This document shows, one piece after another, positions 7,357-9,122 of a stretch of 9,122 nt of DNA. Under the pieces are notes generated by a model, which was not told the origin of the DNA, searched no databases, and saw nothing but the letters and a program-made list of their open reading frames with translations. Both the position numbers and the translations under genes were made by a program. How positions within the stretch are numbered: the stretch's first letter is position 1; every line of letters begins with the position of its first letter. The stretch comes from Verrucomicrobiota bacterium (GTDB lineage: Bacteria; Verrucomicrobiota; Verrucomicrobiia; Opitutales; UBA953): positions 1 through 9,122 of the forward strand of contig RGES01000047.1 of assembly GCA_009917805.1 (NCBI GenBank). The letters are read 5' to 3'.

Positions 7357-8056
7357 CGCCTTGGTCTCAGCCATCGGGCTCGGCGTGGAGATCTCCGGCC
7401 GGCGCATCATCGACGGCGTATCGCTTTCGGCCATGGGCGGCCAGACGGTGGCGGTCGTCGGCCCCAACGGCGCCGGCAAGACGACGCTGCTCCGCGCCCT
7501 CGCGGGACTGCTGCCTTGCGACGGCGAACTCAAGGTGGGCGGACAGGATCCGCGCGTCATCGACGCGGCGTCCTGCGCCCTCAATCGCGCTTACTGCGCG
7601 CAGAAACCGGTCAGCGCCTGGGATTATCGCGTCCGCGACCTAGGCGAGATCGTCGGCGATCCTGTGAGCTTCGCGAGCTGGCTGGAAAAGCTCCGGCTCG
7701 GCGACTGCGCGGACCGTCGTCTTTCGGGACTGTCCGGCGGAGAACAGAAAGCCGCGCACCTCGCCATGACCTTCGCCGCGCTCGCGGAACCTTTCGGCGC
7801 CGTGCTGTTGCTCGACGAACCCGCCGCCGCGCTCGACCTCGGCCGCCAGGAAGCCGTACGCGAAGCGATCGCGGGCTTCGCGCAGTCCGGCGCGGCCTGC
7901 GTCGTCGCGACGCATGACCTCTCGTTCGCGAAGCGCTGCGACCTTGTCGTCATGATCTCGGAAGGGCGCCTCATCGCCGCAGGCGAACCGGCGGCGACCT
8001 TGACCCCGGCCGTCATTTCCGAGGTCTGGGGCGAGTCGGCTTCGTGGGGACGATGA
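7349..8056 (+). CDS. ABC transporter ATP-binding protein partnering the FecCD-type permease
   Basis: A 235-residue ATPase with all key motifs: Walker A GPNGAGKTT (38-46), Q-loop Gln85 in YCAQKP, signature LSGGEQ (128-133), Walker B AVLLLDEP (151-158) with catalytic Glu157, D-loop ALD (161-163) and switch His189 in ATHDLS. It powers import through the adjacent permease from the cytosolic face. The stretch TFAALAEPFGAVLLLDEP, in place of the usual ARALAQ-type sequence, recalls BtuD of the vitamin B12 importer, but this is too little to name the substrate. The start is supported by AAGGGGG (7338-7344), 4 nt before the ATG, and by the 8-nt overlap with the permease gene. Its last 44 nt overlap the 3' end of the glycosylase gene on the other strand, with no terminator visible between them. 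Confidence 0.94.
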   Translation: MSDALVSAIGLGVEISGRRIIDGVSLSAMGGQTVAVVGPNGAGKTTLLRALAGLLPCDGELKVGGQDPRVIDAASCALNRAYCAQKPVSAWDYRVRDLGEIVGDPVSFASWLEKLRLGDCADRRLSGLSGGEQKAAHLAMTFAALAEPFGAVLLLDEPAAALDLGRQEAVREAIAGFAQSGAACVVATHDLSFAKRCDLVVMISEGRLIAAGEPAATLTPAVISEVWGESASWGR

Positions 8057-8939
8057 CCGCCCCGCGGCTCAGCAGCCCGTTACGCGCCGCGGAGAAGAGA
8101 TACTGCTGCGCCAAGCCGGCGGCCTCGCCGAAGTGCGCCTTCCCGAACTGCTCCAGCTGGGCCGGCTTCCATCCGCGCAGACCATAGGCGTCGCCCAGCG
8201 CTTGCACGACCCAGGTGTCGACCGGGAAGCTTTCCAGACGTCCGAAGCCGAACAACGCCACGCAGGCGGCGACCTTCGGACCGACGCCGGGCAGCGTCTG
8301 CAGTTCCTCGAGCAAGGCCGCCGTCGGCAACGCCGCGAATTCTTCGGCCCAGCGCGGGCGGGCAAGCAACTGCTTGGCCGTCCCCCGGAGATAAGCGGCG
8401 CGATAGCCCAACGAGCAGGCGCGCAGCGTCGCATCCTCGGCCCGCGCGATCTCCTGCCATGTCGGCATGGCATGGAAGCCCGCGCCCAACGGCTCACCCA
8501 GCTTGTCGGCCAAGGCCGCGACCATGACGCGGATCTGCACGATGCGCTTGTTCGAACTGCAAAGGAAACCGATCAGCGTCTCGTGCGGATCCTGACGGAG
8601 GATACGCAGTCCGGGATACGCCGCGCGAGCGGCGCGCAGGACGGGATCGGAACGCCACGGCAGGGCCTCCGAGAGTTTCGCCTGCGAACCTTCCGCATCG
8701 AGATAGCGTCGCAAGTCGGCCTCGGCCTGCGTGGCCCCGGGCAAACCGCGCCACTCCAACCCTTGCGGGCCCGGGCGGACCGCGGCGAGCGTGCGACCGA
8801 AGACACCGACCCAGCTGCCGGCGGCCTCCCGCGACCAGCGGAAGGATTGCCCGCCGTCCATCTGTTCGGCGAGCGTGCCGGCAGGGATATCCTCGGCGAG
8901 CCGCAACGGCCGCCAAGATGTCCACTCCGCCGCGGCCAT
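8013..8939 (-). CDS. ogg: OGG1-family 8-oxoguanine DNA glycosylase/AP lyase
   Basis: A 308-residue base-excision repair enzyme that removes oxidised guanine from DNA. The N-terminal domain carries GQSFRW (30-35), the OGG1 hallmark that contributes to 8-oxoG recognition. LCSSNKR (126-132) aligns with human CSSNNN, keeping the equivalent of Asn149 (Asn130). LGYRA (177-181) retains Tyr203 and Arg204 equivalents. The helix-hairpin-helix LPGVGPKVAAC (216-226) holds the catalytic Lys222 (human Lys249) and Cys226 (human Cys253), and PVDTW holds catalytic Asp241 (human Asp268). Gln278 and Phe282 match the base-pocket Gln315 and Phe319. The human Arg154 position is Gln135. The ATG at 8939 is chosen because it directly precedes the family's N-terminus and lies 5 nt after the stop of the upstream gene; the in-frame extension to 9053 would overlap that gene. 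No Shine-Dalgarno is visible, so coupled translation is likely. The C-terminal tail (VPTKPTRPRPRK) is basic. Confidence 0.93.
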   Translation of the reverse strand: MAAAEWTSWRPLRLAEDIPAGTLAEQMDGGQSFRWSREAAGSWVGVFGRTLAAVRPGPQGLEWRGLPGATQAEADLRRYLDAEGSQAKLSEALPWRSDPVLRAARAAYPGLRILRQDPHETLIGFLCSSNKRIVQIRVMVAALADKLGEPLGAGFHAMPTWQEIARAEDATLRACSLGYRAAYLRGTAKQLLARPRWAEEFAALPTAALLEELQTLPGVGPKVAACVALFGFGRLESFPVDTWVVQALGDAYGLRGWKPAQLEQFGKAHFGEAAGLAQQYLFSAARNGLLSRGAVIVPTKPTRPRPRK

Positions 8940-8944
8940 CGGAC

Positions 8945-9122
8945 TCAGCGACGAGCGAGGTCCGAAGGCGTACCCCAGAGGAAGCTGTGCTTCGACGCGA
9001 GGAACTTGCCCTTGGCGTCGACCACCGACACGCGCCAGGCGATCGGGCGCCACTTGACGTCGCCGGACTGCTTGCCGGTGAGGCCGATCACGTATTCGCC
9101 GAACGGGAAGCCCGGCTTCAGG
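8945..9122 (-). CDS. C-terminal fragment of an unrecognised protein upstream of the glycosylase
   Basis: Reading the minus strand from the window edge, one frame is open for 58 residues, starting LKPGFPFGEYVIGLTGKQSG and ending with LWGTPSDLARR before a TGA at 8947-8945. The codons have the same G/C third-position preference as the neighbours and the protein composition is ordinary (alternating hydrophobic and charged residues with several aromatics), whereas the overlapping N-terminal extension of the glycosylase frame is Arg/Pro-rich and unlike protein. The fragment appears rich in beta strands, with a DAKGKFLASKHSFLWG segment. I do not recognise the family; the start lies outside the window. 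The glycosylase ATG follows 5 nt after its stop, so both are probably in one operon. Confidence 0.75.
   Translation of the reverse strand, partial: LKPGFPFGEYVIGLTGKQSGDVKWRPIAWRVSVVDAKGKFLASKHSFLWGTPSDLARR

Noticed and set aside
6577..7584. A 335-codon minus-strand open frame opposite the permease and ATPase genes
   Set aside because: Composition is Gln/Arg/Glu/Gly-rich and disordered-looking; the opposite strand encodes two clear ABC transporter proteins.
6415..8056. A cobalamin (B12) importer, btuCD
   Set aside because: The ATPase has some BtuD-like features, but there is no cobalamin riboswitch upstream, no binding protein and no B12 gene nearby, so the substrate is left open.
8062..8092. 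A 7-bp GC-rich inverted repeat (CCGCGGC and GCCGCGG) after the ATPase stop codon, as a terminator
   Set aside because: The 17-nt loop is large, no U-tract follows on either strand, and it lies within the glycosylase coding region; such short GC repeats are common at this composition.
8940..9053. A 38-residue N-terminal extension of the glycosylase
   Set aside because: It would overlap the upstream gene's coding region in another frame, is Arg/Gly/Pro-rich, and is not needed for the OGG1 fold, whose N-terminus begins just after the ATG at 8939.
8731..9057. A plus-strand open frame of 108 codons near the right edge
   Set aside because: It overlaps the glycosylase N-terminus and the truncated upstream gene, has no ribosome-binding site, and its translation shows no recognisable feature.

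Overview
The window is about 9.1 kb of GC-rich bacterial chromosome (strong G/C at third codon positions) that looks like ordinary genomic backbone rather than a mobile island. A large AsmA-type envelope protein points to a Gram-negative (diderm) cell. The style of the genes (OGG1-type glycosylase, soluble vWA protein, large AsmA-like protein) suggests the PVC group, perhaps Verrucomicrobiota, but this rests on gene style and composition only. No RNA gene, insertion sequence, CRISPR array or phage gene was seen.

Left part (1-360): the 3' end of an ammonium transporter gene (Amt family), closed by a very strong intrinsic terminator. Middle-left (361-2781): a two-gene block, a MerR-type DNA-binding protein (442-1263) followed by a cytosolic von Willebrand factor A (vWA) protein (about 1362-2729), closed by another clean terminator with a GCGA tetraloop. 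The two short gaps flanking the MerR gene are AT-rich (about 43% and 36% GC by hand count), share a TGACA-centred motif five times in the same orientation, and the second gap also holds a perfect 10-bp inverted repeat. The simplest reading is that the MerR protein regulates itself and the vWA gene. This is the least explained part of the window.

Middle (2825-8056): three co-directional, overlapping genes: a 1196-residue AsmA/TamB-like envelope protein, a FecCD/BtuC-type ABC permease (1-nt overlap) and its ATPase (8-nt overlap). They should be translated as one unit. The permease and ATPase form an importer for iron-siderophore, haem or cobalamin-type substrates, but no periplasmic binding protein is in the window.

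Right (8013-9122, minus strand): an OGG1-family 8-oxoguanine DNA glycosylase with its catalytic Lys and Asp intact. Its 3' end overlaps the ATPase gene by 44 nt tail to tail. Its start lies 5 nt downstream of the stop codon of a further minus-strand gene, which is cut by the window edge (58 C-terminal residues visible, function not recognised).

Most genes are of known families. The points worth a second look are the MerR/vWA pair with its shared intergenic motifs, the hairpin over the vWA ribosome-binding site, the AsmA-importer fusion operon, and an active-site substitution in the glycosylase that may relax its opposite-base specificity.
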